DNA of 64,000 nucleotides from assembly GCA_024291935.2 (NCBI GenBank), contig CM044310.1, positions 114,710,213 to 114,774,212 on the forward strand, read 5' to 3'. Within the stretch, counting starts at the first letter, position 1. Each line of letters begins with the position of its first letter. Below the pieces are notes generated by a model that saw only the letters and a list, made by a program, of their open reading frames with translations, was not told the DNA's origin and did not search any database. Shown one piece after another: positions 33,781 through 43,660 of the stretch. Made by a program: the position numbers and the translations under genes. Origin of the DNA: Okapia johnstoni. Its lineage: Eukaryota > Chordata > Mammalia > Artiodactyla > Giraffidae.

Positions 33781-34169
33781 GTTGGAAGCCCAGGGGGTGA
33801 TATTATTCAGAGGGTGAGACATGACCGACTGAGCTGAACTGAGAACGGGGCTGAAAGTGTCCCAGGAGCAGGCTGAGGAGCAGGGGGTGAGCTACTCTTC
33901 CTGGCATTTCCCCCAACCATCCCTCCATCCATTTATTCAGTTACTCACGGGCCAGGCCACACAGTCTCATGGAGTGAGGTGATAAGCTCGAAGTTTGTCC
34001 TGAGGTCACTGGGGGAGCCGCTGGGTCCGATTGGCAGGAGCTGAGGAAGAGGGACAAGCAATTGGGGATTCCAGAGATACCGCTCACAGGAACTCTGCCT
34101 CCAAGGTGGGGATTAAAGAGCGCACAGTTGCCATAAATGTCAGCAAGACAAAGCAGTTAATAAAGGCTC

Positions 34170-34291
34170 ACAGGGACTTCCCTGATGGTTCAGTGATTAA
34201 GACTCCATGCTTTCACTTCAGGGGACCAGGGTTCAATCCCTGACCGGGGAACTAAGATCCTGCAAGCCCTGCAGTGTAGAAAAAAAAAAAA
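34170..34291 (+). repeat. tRNA-Glu-derived SINE
   Basis: CAGGGACTTCCCTGATGGTTC, GACTCCATGCTTTCACTTC and GACCGGGGAACTAAGATCC, with an A-rich tail. Confidence 0.9.
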
Positions 34292-34294
34292 GCT

Positions 34295-34490
34295 AACCAT
34301 TTTTGGATACTTACAAAGTATCATGCCCTTTTTTAGTAATCTTTCATGTACCAACTCAATTTTCACACATATTCTATGAAGCAGGTATTATCATCGTTCC
34401 CACGTTCCAGATGAGGAAATGGAGGCATGAAAGGGATGTCCAACAGCACAAGCTAGTAAGTGGGAGCCAGGATTTGAACCCCAAAGCCCA
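34295..34490 (-). repeat. MIR, antisense
   Basis: GCAGGTATTATCATCGTTCC, CAGATGAGGAAATGGAGGCA, AAGCTAGTAAGTGGGAGCCA and GGATTTGAACCCC. Confidence 0.88.
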
Positions 34491-34494
34491 TGGT

Positions 34495-35095
34495 TCTTTT
34501 TGTGGCTGCTGTAACAAATGGCCAGAGATGGGCTGGCAACAGAAATTTATTTTTTCACGGTTCTACTGGCCAGAAGCCCCAAATCGGGGTGTCAGCAGGG
34601 CCCTGCTCCTCTGCAGGCTCTAGAGAAGAGCTGTCCCTCTCGTTTTCCAGCGTTTGGTGGCTCCAAGTGTTCCTTGGCATCCCTCCAGTCTCGGCCTCTG
34701 TCTTCACGGGGCCTCCTCTTTTTTCTCCCTGTGTACTTGTATTTTTCCTGTGCACCGCCTCTTCTGTCTTCTTTTTTTTTTTGGCCGCGTGGTGGCTTGT
34801 GGGATCTTAGTTCCTGAACCAGGAATCGAACCTGAGCCAGCGCTCGGCGACGAAAAGCAAGGGCGTCCCAACCACTGGAGCACCAGGGAATTCCCTCCTC
34901 TTCTGTCTCTTACAAAGACACTTGTCATGGGGGTTAGGGCCTGTCCAGATAATCCGGGATGATCTCATCTCAGAGCCCTTAATTACACCTGCAAAGACTC
35001 TCGCCAAATAAGGTCACATTCACAAGTCCCAGGGTTAGGACACAGACGTATATCTCTTGGGGTCGAAGAAGGGGCAATAGTCAACCTCCTACAAC
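34495..35095. repeat. Old mammal-wide repeat, split by a SINE
   Basis: GGCTGCTGTAACAAATGGCC and AACAGAAATTTATTTTTTCAC start a familiar mammalian repeat. It resumes after the SINE with AAAGACACTTGTCATGGGGG, TTAATTACACCTGCAAAGAC and AAATAAGGTCACATTCACAA. I recognise the text but cannot name the family with certainty. It has no coding capacity. Confidence 0.55.
34770..34896 (-). mobile_element. tRNA-Glu SINE, antisense, with 12-bp target-site duplication
   Basis: It starts with a T run and TTTGGCCGCGTGGTGGC, then GGATCTTAGTTCCTGAACC, and ends ACCAGGGAATTCC. CCTCTTCTGTCT flanks it at 34758-34769 and 34897-34908, so it split an older repeat. Confidence 0.9.
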
Positions 35096-35242
35096 TCTTC
35101 CCCATGATCCTATTATTATCATTGCGGTCATCGGTATTATGCTATGAACTTGAAGGGCAGCTTGGGCCTGGAATAAAGTCAGCCAAGTGGGCAATGGGGA
35201 AGTCAGGCACGGCAAGGAGCGAGCATGTTGAATAATTGCAGG

Positions 35243-35370
35243 GACTTCCCTGGCCATTCAGTGGTTAAGACTCCACGTTTCTACTGTGGGGCGGGGGGCA
35301 GGGGTTCGACCCCTAGTCGGGGAACTAAGGTCCCACATGTTGCCTGGTGCAGCCAAAAATAATAATAATG
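35243..35370 (+). repeat. tRNA-Glu-derived SINE
   Basis: AGGGACTTCCCTGGCCATTC, GTGGTTAAGACTCCACG, GGTTCGACCCCTAGTCGGG and an AATAATAAT tail. Confidence 0.9.
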
Positions 35371-35615
35371 ATTGCAGCGGTGTCCTGTCACTGCTCAGCC
35401 TTCACCCTGCTGCCTCCACAGCCGATGCTCAGCTTCTTGAGCCGATGCTCCCCCTCCTCCAGGGGGACGCTGCCTAGTCAGTCATGGGGAGAGAGTCCCT
35501 TTGTCTCTGGCAGGAGCAGCCCCTGGGCAGGAAGAGCAGTCAGCTCACCTCCATGAGTGTCCCCACACCTCCCTCCCTGGTAGGCAGGACGACAGGCCCA
35601 CCATCCCCAGTTCTG

Positions 35616-35630
35616 CCCCCCCCCCCCCCC
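35616..35630. repeat. C15 homopolymer
   Basis: Fifteen C in a row. Length is likely to vary or be misread. Confidence 0.9.
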
Positions 35631-36014
35631 AGGGGGCACACCGGCTAGTTTGCTGCTTGCTGCTCATTTAGTTCTGTAGCCTCCACCTGGGCCCATGGTC
35701 TCGCCCGGTGTCACTTGGGGGGGCAGGGGACCAGCCCAGCGATGCTGACCCCCGCTGTGAGCTATGCTAGCATCTCTCTCTGTTCCCGGAGGCTTGCTGT
35801 CCTCTTTCGGCACCTATGGCCAGGTGACAGGTAGGTCTGGATGTCCTCTGTGACGCTAGAGTGTTTCCTGACATCTTGGGTGGCCCAAAGGGGACAAGAT
35901 GGGGCTGGAAGATGGGAGGCAACCAGGAGAACACCCAAGTATCAGGCTGGGTGATACTTAGTGTGGGGTCATTTATCCAGTGGTGGTGGATGGTGGGTGG
36001 TGTTTTCATTCCCC

Positions 36015-36212
36015 ACTTTAAAAAGAAATTTTTTTAATTTATTTGATGACGGCGGGTCTTAGCTATGGCCCTCGGGACCTTCGATCTTTGTTGTGGCATG
36101 TGGGGCCTTTCATTGAGGCGTGTGGGATCTAGTTCACTGACCAGGGATCGAAACCCGGCCCCCTGCACTGGGAGCCCAGAGTCTTAGCCAGTGGACCACC
36201 AGGGAAGTCCTC
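36015..36212 (-). repeat. CHR-type tRNA-Glu SINE, antisense
   Basis: AATTTTTTTAATTTATTTGA, GTGTGGGATCTAGTTCACTG, GGGATCGAAACCCGGCCCC and ACCACCAGGGAAGTCC. Confidence 0.88.
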
Positions 36213-36263
36213 CCCACTTGCTTTATTCTTCCCATTAATTGTCGGTAGTCTACTAGGCTACCT

Positions 36264-36471
36264 GGGGCTTCTCTGGTACCCCAGAGGGTAAAGAATCTGC
36301 CTGCAGTGCAGGAGAACCAGGTTTGATCCTTGGGTCAGGAAGATCCCTTGGAGAAGAGAATGGCTACCCACTTCAGTATTCTTGCCTGGATGATTATACG
36401 GACAGAGGAACCTGGCAGGCTACAGTTCATGGAACTGAAAAGAATCAGACACGCCTGAGTAGCTAACACAC
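36264..36471 (+). mobile_element. Bov-tA SINE with 12-bp target-site duplication
   Basis: GGGGCTTCTCTGGTACCCC, GTAAAGAATCTGCCTGCAG, TATTCTTGCCTGGATGAT and CAGACACGCCTGAGTAGC. ACTAGGCTACCT flanks it at 36252-36263 and 36472-36483. Confidence 0.92.
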
Positions 36472-36867
36472 ACTAGGCTACCTAAAACCACTCGTGTGCA
36501 TGTACATAGCACATACCCTTGCTTTATTTTTCTCCGGCATTTAGCTCCATCTGATGTGTATATTTTCTTGTTTTATCTATTGTGACATCCCACCCGGATG
36601 TGAGCTCCAGGAACAAGAATCTACCTGTTTCTTCCCTGCTAGATCCCTGGAGCTTCTGTCACACGGGAGGTGCTCAAAACATGTTTGCTGGCTAGCTGGC
36701 TCAAAACCAAAAACAGGACAACTCTGGGGCCACGTTGGGCTGCCCAGGTCTCAAATGACCCTTCATCATTCACTGCATGTGCTTTAAATGAAAAGAGTTT
36801 TACTCTCAGAACTGAGTACAAGCTTGTCTGCTCAAGGAATGCATTCTTTGTGGGTGCGGCACCCCAC

Positions 36868-36886
36868 TAGCACCCCCTGGTGGTCA
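36868..36886 (-). promoter_or_regulatory. CTCF-like motif
   Basis: The - strand reads TGACCACCAGGGGGTGCTA, which differs from the common CTCF consensus at two or three positions. It points leftward, towards the rightward motif at 33439-33457. Prediction from the motif only. Confidence 0.55.
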
Positions 36887-37178
36887 GAGGAATCAGCTCC
36901 TTGAGAACCTGACTCGTGGAACCCTGGCCTTGAACAAGGCCTAGTGCAGGGACTCCTACTATAAGTTTGTGACGTGCAGAAGTGAAAGCAGCCCGGCCTT
37001 TGAAATATCTCCAAAATCCCACCACTTCTCCCCACCCTCTCTGCCTCCTGGTTGGACCATCATCACCTCATCTCTGACTTTTCCAGTCACCTCCTCAGCT
37101 GGGCTCCAGGCTTCTGCTTTCACACCTTACAATTCTTTCACCATCCAGCAGCCCAAATTTCAGAAATAGGAATTAGAG

Positions 37179-37387
37179 GGACTTCCCTGGTGGCTCAGAT
37201 GCTAAAGAATCTCTCTGCGATGCAGGAGACCTGAGTTTGATCCCTGGGTCGGGAAGATTCCCTGGAGACAGAAATGGCAACCCACTCCAGTATCCTTGCC
37301 TGGAGAATCCCATGGACAGAGGAGCCTGGCGGGTTTACAGTCCGTGGGCTCACAAAGAGTCGGACACGACTAACACTTTCACTTTCA
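37179..37387 (+). repeat. Bov-tA SINE
   Basis: GGGACTTCCCTGGTGGCTC, GATCCCTGGGTCGGGAAGAT, CTCCAGTATCCTTGCCTGG and AAAGAGTCGGACACGACTAA. Confidence 0.92.
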
Positions 37388-37389
37388 AC

Positions 37390-37511
37390 ACTTTCCTTGG
37401 TGGTCCAGTGGTTGAGACTCCCCAATGCTTCCACTGCAGGGAGCGTGGTTTCAATTCCTGGTGGGGCTACTAATATCCAGCATGCTCTGCGGTGTCGCCA
37501 AAAAGAAAAAT
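37390..37511 (+). repeat. tRNA-Glu-derived SINE next to the Bov-tA copy
   Basis: CTTTCCTTGGTGGTCCAGTGG, CTTCCACTGCAGGGAGCG and TTTCAATTCCTGGTGGGG, with a CCAAAAAGAAAAATA tail. Confidence 0.82.
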
Positions 37512-37539
37512 ATGCGAATCAGATCAGGCCCCTCCCCAA

Positions 37540-37800
37540 CCTAACACCCTCTAAGCCAAACTCCTCCCCGCGAGGCCCCGCCCACTGCAGCCGGCCCCGC
37601 CCACTCCCTGCCAGACACACTCGGGCTCTTTTTTACCTCCCTAGCTCCTGCTTCCCACTTCAGGGCCTTTGCACTTGCCATTCCTCCTGCCCGGAGCACT
37701 TTCCCCGTAGATTCACCTCGTACCTCAGGTTTCCCAGCAAATGTCACTTCCCTTGAGAAAACTTCCTGCCACCATAACCACTCTTCGGTAGTTTTATTTC
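37540..37800. repeat. Old L2-class repeat
   Basis: CAGGGCCTTTGCACTTGCCA, TTCCTCCTGCCCGGAGCAC and AAATGTCACTTCCCTTGAG are typical L2 text. Confidence 0.65.
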
Positions 37801-38009
37801 TCTTGCCTCGCTCTCTTTATTTCTTTCACAGCTCTCAGTAGGAGCAGAAATCATCTATTTTATGTACTTGCTTACTTGCTTGCCCCCCACATACGCTCAT
37901 AAGGACCTTGTTTGTTTTGTCCACTGATGTCTCCCAGCCCCTGGCACACAGTGGGTATTCATATAATTTTTAGGATTGAAGAATTACATCATGTTTATTT
38001 ATAGAATAT

Positions 38010-38640
38010 TCTCATTGACTGCAAACATGGTTTAAAATTAAATAAAAGAATGCTTAAACCTATAAGATGCAAACTAAATCTCCCTTTAGCGATACCAAGT
38101 TGCCGTTTCTTTTAATAAAATGACCCATTTCCTCACAGTTTCACTAAATCTGGAGACCCACAGTGGTTTTATTTGTTTTGTTTTGCTTTTTAACATTCTG
38201 GCTGCATGGCACAGGGCATGGGGGATTGTACTACCCCTACCAGGGATTGAACCTGGGGCCCCTGCATTTGAAGGGCTGAGTCCTAACCATTGGATGATCA
38301 GGGAAGTCCCACTACCACTATTTTGTTTTTTCAAGTCTATCTACATGCAAAGGACAGCTTGTTGCCTTTTTAATTTCAATTTCTTGATTATCATCACAGT
38401 TGAGCACTTTCTCACATGTTTATGTGTCGGACACATTTCTTTTGTGATTTGCCTTTGTGCATCTTGACCATTTTCCCCACTGAGTTCTCTGTATTGGGTC
38501 ATCTGCCTTTTTCTTATTGATTGGTAGGAGCTCTTTATTTATGATGTATGTCAATCCATTGTCTCTTAATTTTTTTTTCATCCTGGTACTAATCTTTTAA
38601 CATTGTTTACAGTATCTTTACTACTCCAGAGTCATTTGCC
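38010..38640 (-). repeat. Old L1, antisense, split by a SINE at 38178-38310
   Basis: The right part reads TTGAGCACTTTCTCACATGT, TTTGTGATTTGCCTTTGTGC and GATTGGTAGGAGCTCTTTAT, an L1 3' region in antisense. The left part is A/T-rich and less certain. Confidence 0.6.
38178..38310 (-). repeat. tRNA-Glu SINE, antisense
   Basis: GGCTGCATGGCACAGGGCAT, CCAGGGATTGAACCTGGGGC and GGATGATCAGGGAAGTCCC. Confidence 0.88.
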
Positions 38641-38649
38641 TTTGTGAGG

Positions 38650-39020
38650 GGGAATTGGGGAGCACAATTTAACCCATAACACCTCTCTTCCCCATTCCCG
38701 GTCATTTTTTAGTATGAACTAGATCATACAAACAAAAGATTACACAAAACAATCTGCCAAGTTTATACAATAATGATACTTAAGTGGTCACCTGGGTACC
38801 CGCCAGCCACAGTAAGACTTCTGCTGCTGCCCCTTGACCTCCGCCCCTCCAGCCCACAGCATCTTCCTCCTCCTGCCCCCAGACTTAGCCTCTCTCCTAA
38901 ATCTCAGGTTAACCATTCTCTTGATTTATTATCTGTTATTCATCATTCTTGCATCACCCAGGGCTACATCCCTAAGTAATAGATCGTTTATTGTGCCTGT
39001 GTTCGGACTTTTAAAAAAAT
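38650..39020. other. Diverged sequence, probably an old repeat
   Basis: AACAAAAGATTACACAAAACA, GGTCACCTGGGTACCCGCC and GGGCTACATCCCTAAGTAAT resemble fossil LINE text. No gene is seen. Confidence 0.35.
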
Positions 39021-39124
39021 GGGTTCTTTCTGTATTCCCTCTAAGTACTTATTTCTTTCACAAAGGTGAAATGGGGGATGCCTGTGGATGTGGGAGAGCA
39101 ATTCATTTATTTGGAGAGTCTTGT

Positions 39125-39230
39125 TATACTGTCCCCATCTTACAGACGAGGAGAGTGAGACAGAGAGAGATGAAGGAAACTGCTCAAGGTCACACAAGTG
39201 GCGTCAGAATTACAATGAGCCCATTGAGTC
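39125..39230 (-). repeat. MIR fragment, antisense
   Basis: CCCATCTTACAGACGAGGAG, GAAACTGCTCAAGGTCACAC and AAGTGGCGTCAGAATT. Confidence 0.75.
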
Positions 39231-39367
39231 CCCTTCCTAAAACTCTGCTCTCTTAGTAGAAAAGAGTGAGATTGTTTAAGGAGAAGTCACTGGAACCCTT
39301 CAAACACACACACACACAAACATGCACACACTCATGCTCTTACAGCCTACCAAAATCCCTGTCCCTC

Positions 39368-39576
39368 TCTTTTTTTTTTTTTAAAGAATCATTTATTTAT
39401 TATTAGTTTTTTGGCTGTACTGCGTCTTCGTTGCTGTGTGCGAGCTTTCTCTAATTGTAGTGAGCGGGGGCTGGGCTGCTCTTCATTGCAGCGCATGGGC
39501 TTCTCATTGTGATGGCTTCTCTTGTTGAGGAGCACGGGCTCTAGGCGCATGGGCTTCAGTAGTTGTGGCACATGGG
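39368..39576 (-). repeat. CHR-type SINE body, antisense, truncated
   Basis: A T run, then TTTGGCTGTACTGCGTCTTC, GTGATGGCTTCTCTTGTTG and GGCTTCAGTAGTTGTGGCAC. The tRNA head is missing. Confidence 0.85.
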
Positions 39577-39912
39577 CCCTCACCCCTCTCCTTGATGTCC
39601 CCTGGTTACAGGGAGCTCACCACCTCTCAAGGACACATACTATTCTTTCCCATCTCTTCCACCCCGGAAGAGGTCTCCATGCTTTGGTGAGAAACATCTC
39701 CAAAGCTGAGGGAGGCTGAGGAGAGCTGAATGTGGCTGAGAGGCTGCAAAGCTAGGGCAGGACACATCAGGGATGAGACCAAGAGGGTCTCAACTGCCAC
39801 TGTCTCTGGATTCTCTAACAGGCCCCAGATGGTAACAGCTCACTGATTTGCCTGCCCTGGGGGTGGCACAGCTGTCCTAGATTTCCCCCAAACCTTTGTC
39901 AAGAGTCCTTTC

Positions 39913-40085
39913 AGGGACTTCCCTGGTGGTGCAGTGGTTAAGAATTTGCCTTGAAATGCAGGGGACACGGATTTGATCCCTGGTCAGGGAACTAAGATCC
40001 CACATGCCTGCACTCCATGCCCACACATGGCCATGAAGATCCTGCTTGCAGCAACTAGGACTGCATTCATTTAAATAAATAAATA
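39913..40085 (+). repeat. tRNA-Glu-derived SINE
   Basis: CAGGGACTTCCCTGGTGGTG, GATCCCTGGTCAGGGAACTA and CAGCAACTAGGACTGC, with an AAATAAATAAATA tail. Confidence 0.9.
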
Positions 40086-40299
40086 TAAATATTTTTTAAG
40101 TGAAATAAAATAAACCCTGGGAGATTCACAGAAAAGCCTCTGACCCCTGACTGCTTCAAAAAAAATTATTTTATGAAAGCCATCTCGGTTCCCAGTTAGA
40201 GGATCCCAGCTCTCTCCCCCCAGGGTCCTGCCTGATGCATACTCTGCCCCAGAAGTGATCCTGTTTCTTCCCAGCTCTATGACCAGAGCTGCCGAAGGG

Positions 40300-40385
40300 C
40301 ATGGATGTCACAGAGCAGCCCACCCATTTCACAGATGGGAAAACTGAGACCCCAAATGGTGCTTGTGTTTATCAGTCACTCTGTG
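40300..40385 (-). repeat. MIR fragment, antisense
   Basis: CCATTTCACAGATGGGAAAAC and TGAGACCCCAAATGGTGC. Confidence 0.6.
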
Positions 40386-40475
40386 AGTGGAGTCAAGGGC
40401 ACATGAGGGTGAATGTGTCTTTGGATGGGCCTGTCATATCTAGCAGATTTAATTCCTGGCTCCATTCTCAGTTTG

Positions 40476-40698
40476 GGGGCTTCCCAGGTGATGCTAGTAG
40501 TAAAGAACCAGCCTGCCAATGCAGGAGACATTAGAGATGTGAGTTCAATCCCTGAGTTGGGAAGATCCTCTGGAGGAGGGCATGGCAACCCACTCCAGTA
40601 TTCTTGCCTGGAGGATCCCATGGACAGAGGAACCTGATGGGCTACAGTCCATTGGGTTGCAAAGAGTCGGAAAGGACTGAAGTGGTTCAGTAACACAT
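40476..40698 (+). repeat. Bov-tA SINE
   Basis: GGGGGCTTCCCAGGTGATGC, CAATGCAGGAGACATTAGAG, TATTCTTGCCTGGAGGATCC and GGTTGCAAAGAGTCGG. A short ATTCTCAG lies on both sides. Confidence 0.92.
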
Positions 40699-40724
40699 TC
40701 TCAGCTTTAAGTGGCTTAACTCAG

Positions 40725-41165
40725 CAGTTTTCAGACTTTTTGGTCTCTTTACATTCTTGGGGAAGACCAACGAGCTTTTATTGCTGTTTCATAAGTCATA
40801 TCAGAATAAAACTGGAAATTCTTGAAAAGGATTCAAAAGGCATTTTTAAATAGCAAAAATAAATGCATTACAGGCTAACATAACCTATTTTATGAAAAAT
40901 TTTAGTGAGAGGAGTATCATTATTTTACATTTTTGCAAAGCTCCCTGAAGTCCAGCCTCACAGAAGACAGCTGGACCCTCCTGGCTGCTTATGCAGCTGT
41001 TGTCTTATCCTGGCTGTGGTCTGCCGTGATATCACAGGCCAGGGAGCCTCTGGAAACCTCCCCCACCACTGGACACTCATGGGAGAAGGAAGTGGAAAGG
41101 CAGAAAATGTCTCGGTATGAAAATTTGACCTCATAGACCCCCTGAGATGGTCTCAGGAACCAGTG
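40725..41165. repeat. Old DNA-transposon-like repeat
   Basis: AGTTTTCAGACTTTTTGGTC, then CTAACATAACCTATTTTATG, and at the far end ATAGACCCCCTGAGATGGTC. The text is familiar from old mammalian interspersed repeats; I cannot name the family. Confidence 0.4.
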
Positions 41166-41384
41166 CCCACATCACACATGAGATTAGCTCCCAAATTGTT
41201 CAGTGTGGTTATCCTGATTGAACATCCAGACCTCCCAGGGACTGGGATACAGGTATCCAAGGAACTTCAGTGACCAGGATCCTGGGGTCTTAGCTCCACC
41301 ACTGCTCCCACGGGAACCCCGACATCAGAGTTTCCTATTAGCCCATAAGTGAGAACTAAGGGATTATAGTGCCTCCCACATATC

Positions 41385-41577
41385 TTGGAGCAACTAAGCC
41401 TGTGCCCCACAACTACTGAGCCTGTGCTCCACAACAAGGGAAGCCACCCACCGCAGGAAGCCCGTGCACTGCGACTAGACAGTAGCCCCTGCTCAGCACA
41501 ACTAGAGAAAGCCTGCGTGCGGCAAGGCTGTGCTGAAGACCCAGCACAGCCAAAAATAAATTAAACAAATACATTTT
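41385..41577 (+). repeat. CHR-type SINE body, sense, head missing
   Basis: GAGCAACTAAGCCTGTGCCC, CACAACAAGGGAAGCCACC, CAACTAGAGAAAGCCTGCGT and AAAATAAATTAAACAAATAC. Confidence 0.87.
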
Positions 41578-41580
41578 GTA

Positions 41581-41968
41581 TTGTTGTTCAGTCACTCAGT
41601 CATGTCTGACTCTTTGCGACCCCAAGGACTGCAGAACACCAGGCTTCTCAGTCCTTCACCATCTCCCAGAGTTTGCCCAGATTCATGTCCCTTGAGCTGA
41701 TGATGCCATCCAACCATTCCATTCTCTGTTGTCCCCTTCTTCTCCTGCCTTCAATCTTTCCCAACATCAGGGTCTTTTCCAATGAGCTGGCTCTTTGCAT
41801 CAGGTGGCCAAAGTATTGGAGCTTCAGCATCAGTTCTTGCAATGAATATTCAGGGTTGATCTCCTTTAGGATTGACTGGTTTCATCCCCTTGCTGTCCAA
41901 AGGACTCTCAAGAGTCTTCTCTCGCACCACAGGTCGAAAGCATCAACTCTTCGGTGCTCAGCCATCTT
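41581..41968 (-). repeat. BovB 3' end, antisense
   Basis: TTGTTGTTCAGTCACTCAGTC, GATGATGCCATCCAACCATTC, GGTGGCCAAAGTATTGGAGC and CTCAAGAGTCTTCTCTCG. Confidence 0.92.
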
Positions 41969-42162
41969 TAAATGAATATTAAAAATAATTAAAAAACAAC
42001 AACAAAAAAGAGTGTTCCTATCAGCCTGTGCACACAAGGGTGCAGAGGTGTGTGCCTTGGTTCCTCTGTCCAACCTAAGAAAGGAACCCTGCCAGCCCCG
42101 CCCACCTGCCTCTCCTAAGACTCCTGGCCCACCTTCATTAGTTGCATTGTCTCCTAGGAGCA

Positions 42163-42381
42163 TTTCATGTTCACTTGTTCAGTTGTGTCCCACTCTTCTC
42201 GACTGCATGGACCGTAGCCCGCCAGGCTCCTCTGTCCACGGGATCCTCCGGGCAAGAATACTGGAGCGGGTTGCCATGTCCTCCTCCAGAGGATCTTCCC
42301 AACCCCGGGATCGAACCCAAGTCTCTCATGTCTCCTGCATTGACAGGTGGGTTCTTTACCACTGAGTCACCTGGGAAGCCC
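42163..42381 (-). mobile_element. Bov-tA SINE, antisense, with 10-bp target-site duplication
   Basis: TTCAGTTGTGTCCCACTCTTC, GAATACTGGAGCGGGTTGCC, CCGGGATCGAACCCAAGTC and GAGTCACCTGGGAAGCCC. CCTAGGAGCA flanks it at 42153-42162 and 42382-42391. Confidence 0.92.
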
Positions 42382-43073
42382 CCTAGGAGCACTTAAATGC
42401 CTGGAAACCCCCATGCCAGGCTGCTGAAGGGGCTTGGGAGGGAGAGGTTTTGTATCTTCTACCAGAGTGGAAAAGAGCTGGCTTGGTCACCTGGGTCTCC
42501 AGTTCTCTGAGGGAGGCGCTTATAACCCCTTAGTTCCCATTTATGGTCTAATGGGAAGCTCCGATGTTGGGGTTCCCTTGGGAGCAGTGGTGGAGCTAAG
42601 ACCCAGGACCCTGATCTCTGAAGTTCCTCATACACCTGTGTCCCAGTCCCTGGGAAGTCTGGATGTCAAAACCTGGTCTTATAAGCCAGGGTGGGGGGGC
42701 ATGGCGGTTGTTGAGCACAAGGTCCCCTTCTTGTCCAGATGGCCTCGCTGACATTCTTAAGTTCTCTCCTGGAAAAGGATCTCTAACACCTGGATTTGGG
42801 TCGCTGGAGGGGACATTGACGTCTGGGTCTCCACCCCTACAGGAGATTTGGGTGCAGGATACCCTCCTTGTCCTGGGGAGGCTGCTGGATGTCGAGTACT
42901 CTTGGGAAAAATAGGGTGATAGTTCCTTCCAGTGGGGTATATAGAGATAGAGCCTGGATTCTGGTGTTCCCCTCTCGGGGTGGGGAAGCTGACTTTGAGG
43001 TTCTGCTTCTGGTGGGCTAAGGGGGCTCAGACATCTGAGCAGCCCAGAACTCCCCTGCTTGGAACCCCCTACC

Positions 43074-43343
43074 AGAATATTCATTGGAGGGACTGAGGCT
43101 GAGGCTGAAGCTCCAATACTTTGGCCACCTGATTCAAAGAGCCCACTCACTGGAAAAGACCCTGATGCTGGGAAAGATTGAAGGCAGAAGGGGAAGACAG
43201 AAGACAAGATTGTTGGATGGCATCATCGACCCAATGGACATGAGTTTGAGCAAACTCCGGGAGATGGTGAGGGACAGGGAGGCCTGGCGTGCTGCGGTTC
43301 ATGGGGTCGCAAACAGTCAGACAAGACGGAGCGACTGAACAAC
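43074..43343 (+). repeat. BovB 3' end, sense, next to the NPAS1 CpG-rich region
   Basis: AGAATATTCATTGGAGGGAC, CCAATACTTTGGCCACCTGA, GGGAGATGGTGAGGGACAGG and GGCCTGGCGTGCTGCGGTTC. It ends GAGCGACTGAACAACAAC about 40 bp before CpG-dense sequence starts. Confidence 0.93.
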
Positions 43344-43379
43344 AACCGCGGATAAGATCAGAGTGGCTGACGTGGGGCA

Positions 43380-43660
43380 GGACCGAAGGGCGGAGACTCC
43401 GTGGGCGGGGCTCCAGAAGGCCCCGCCCCCGCTCGCCGGCGCTGTCTCCACGCGTCCAAGTCTGCGAGGCCTCGGCGGGCGCGGAGAGCCTAGCGCCACA
43501 GCCCGCGCGCCCCGCGAGCCCGGCCCGCCCCGGGGTCTATGGGGCCTCTCCTCTGCGCCGCCCGGCCGGCCCCACGCCGCGCCCGGAGCCTGCCCTCGCG
43601 GCCAGGTAACGAGGCGGTGGGTCTTGCAGGTAGGGGACGCCAAGGGGCAGGTATGAAAAG
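43380..43660 (+). promoter_or_regulatory. NPAS1: CpG-rich block, candidate distal NPAS1 promoter and 5' exon
   Basis: GTGGGCGGGGCTCC and GGCCCCGCCCCCGC are GC boxes, and CpG is dense to about 43620. A donor-like site CCAG|GTAACG lies at 43605/43606, so a noncoding first exon could end at 43605. The start of transcription cannot be fixed from the sequence. Confidence 0.5.

Larger units (their letters stand above)
29581..43380. other. Intergenic region between ARHGAP35 and NPAS1
   Basis: About 13.8 kb without a gene that I can support. It is a dense mosaic of Bov-tA, CHR and BOV-A2 SINEs, BovB 3' ends, old L2-class and MIR pieces and a decayed L1. Short unique islands remain at 33220-33500 (GC-rich, with a CTCF-like motif), 35380-36010, 36480-37170 and 41160-41380. 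Confidence 0.75.

Noticed and set aside
42596..43207. 203-codon open frame on the - strand
   Set aside because: It runs from unique DNA into the BovB end at 43074, its composition is Ser/Pro-rich, and no domain is seen.
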